Shown piece after piece: positions 56,068 to 56,106 of a DNA stretch of 56,106 nt. The position numbers and the translations under genes were made by a program. Position 1 is the stretch's first letter, and each line of letters starts with the position of its first letter. The stretch comes from Paenibacillus rubinfantis (GTDB taxonomy: Bacteria; Bacillota; Bacilli; Paenibacillales; Paenibacillaceae): assembly GCF_001486505.1 (NCBI RefSeq), contig NZ_LN909050.1, positions 1-56,106 on the forward strand, written 5' to 3'. Below the pieces are notes generated by a model. It searched no databases, had not been told where the DNA came from, and was given only the letters and a program-made list of their open reading frames with translations.

Positions 56068-56106
56068 TGGATAAGCCCTCGACCGATTAGTACCTGTCAG
56101 CTCCAT
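56068..56106 (-). rRNA. rrl: 23S rRNA, 3' end only (partial)
   Basis: The minus strand reads ATGGAGCTGACAGGTACTAA then TCGGTCGAGGGCTTATCC, the conserved 3' end of 23S rRNA. The gene continues beyond the right edge. The 5S gene follows after about 110 bp. The exact 3' end is approximate. Confidence 0.95.

Overview
The window looks like the origin-proximal part of a Gram-positive, endospore-forming, flagellated member of the Paenibacillus/Bacillus group; Paenibacillaceae is my inference. Evidence: genes for Spo0F, a BofA-like protein, an SspP-like spore protein and YwhD; tau-only DnaX; the long SRP RNA with an Alu domain; RNA polymerase delta (RpoE); and the order guaB-dacA-pdxS-pdxT-serS-tRNA-Ser, which is that of Bacillus subtilis just clockwise of oriC. 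rRNA operons, both on the minus strand, bound the window: the 5' end of a 16S gene at 1-44 and the 3' end of a 23S plus a 5S gene at 55839-56106.

Reading along the minus strand from the right: 23S-5S, the operon terminator, a group IIC intron remnant, two AT-rich secreted paralogues (one frameshifted), a truncated 5S copy, an ECF sigma factor-clpP pair, guaB, dacA, pdxS, pdxT, serS, tRNA-Ser, sspP, a YitT membrane protein and a lipoprotein. tadA (plus strand) follows. In B. subtilis tadA is next to the SRP RNA gene; here about 37 kb lies between them. That block carries a sporulation-type histidine kinase, a pseudouridine synthase, motAB, small metabolic genes, two NlpC/P60 genes under c-di-AMP riboswitches, an M1 peptidase, ywhD, a CadC/P-type ATPase pair, mpg, a class A PBP, speE, an IS200-like element, ywiB-argS, a subtilisin, rpoE-pyrG-spo0F-fba-murA-rho-(radical SAM)-rpmE, and a nuclease-like protein. 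The core of this block is the B. subtilis argS-rpoE-pyrG-spo0F-fbaA-murAB-rho-rpmE and speE-pbpG-ywhD neighbourhood from the other side of oriC. The canonical order then resumes: SRP RNA, dnaX, yaaK, recR, yaaL, bofA, 16S.

Regulation visible in the sequence: two c-di-AMP (ydaO-type) aptamers next to cell-wall hydrolase genes; a pyrG leader with a GGGC transcription start and an attenuator, as in CTP-dependent reiterative transcription; a SigD-type promoter for motAB; twin CadC operators; tandem rRNA promoters; a hairpin over the tnpA ribosome binding site; and a cluster of DnaA boxes between the kinase and tadA.

Most unusual: (1) the second c-di-AMP aptamer is split by a 469-bp repeat insertion with a 5-bp target duplication; (2) three sequence-unrelated intergenic repeat families each have four dyad motifs spaced about 50-60 bp with matching geometry; (3) the P-type ATPase lacks its nucleotide-binding core, with a short direct repeat at the junction; (4) the 5S-flanking region combines a 3'-end 5S duplication, a group IIC intron relic and AT-rich cargo; (5) a DnaA-box cluster lies in front of a phosphorelay-type kinase.
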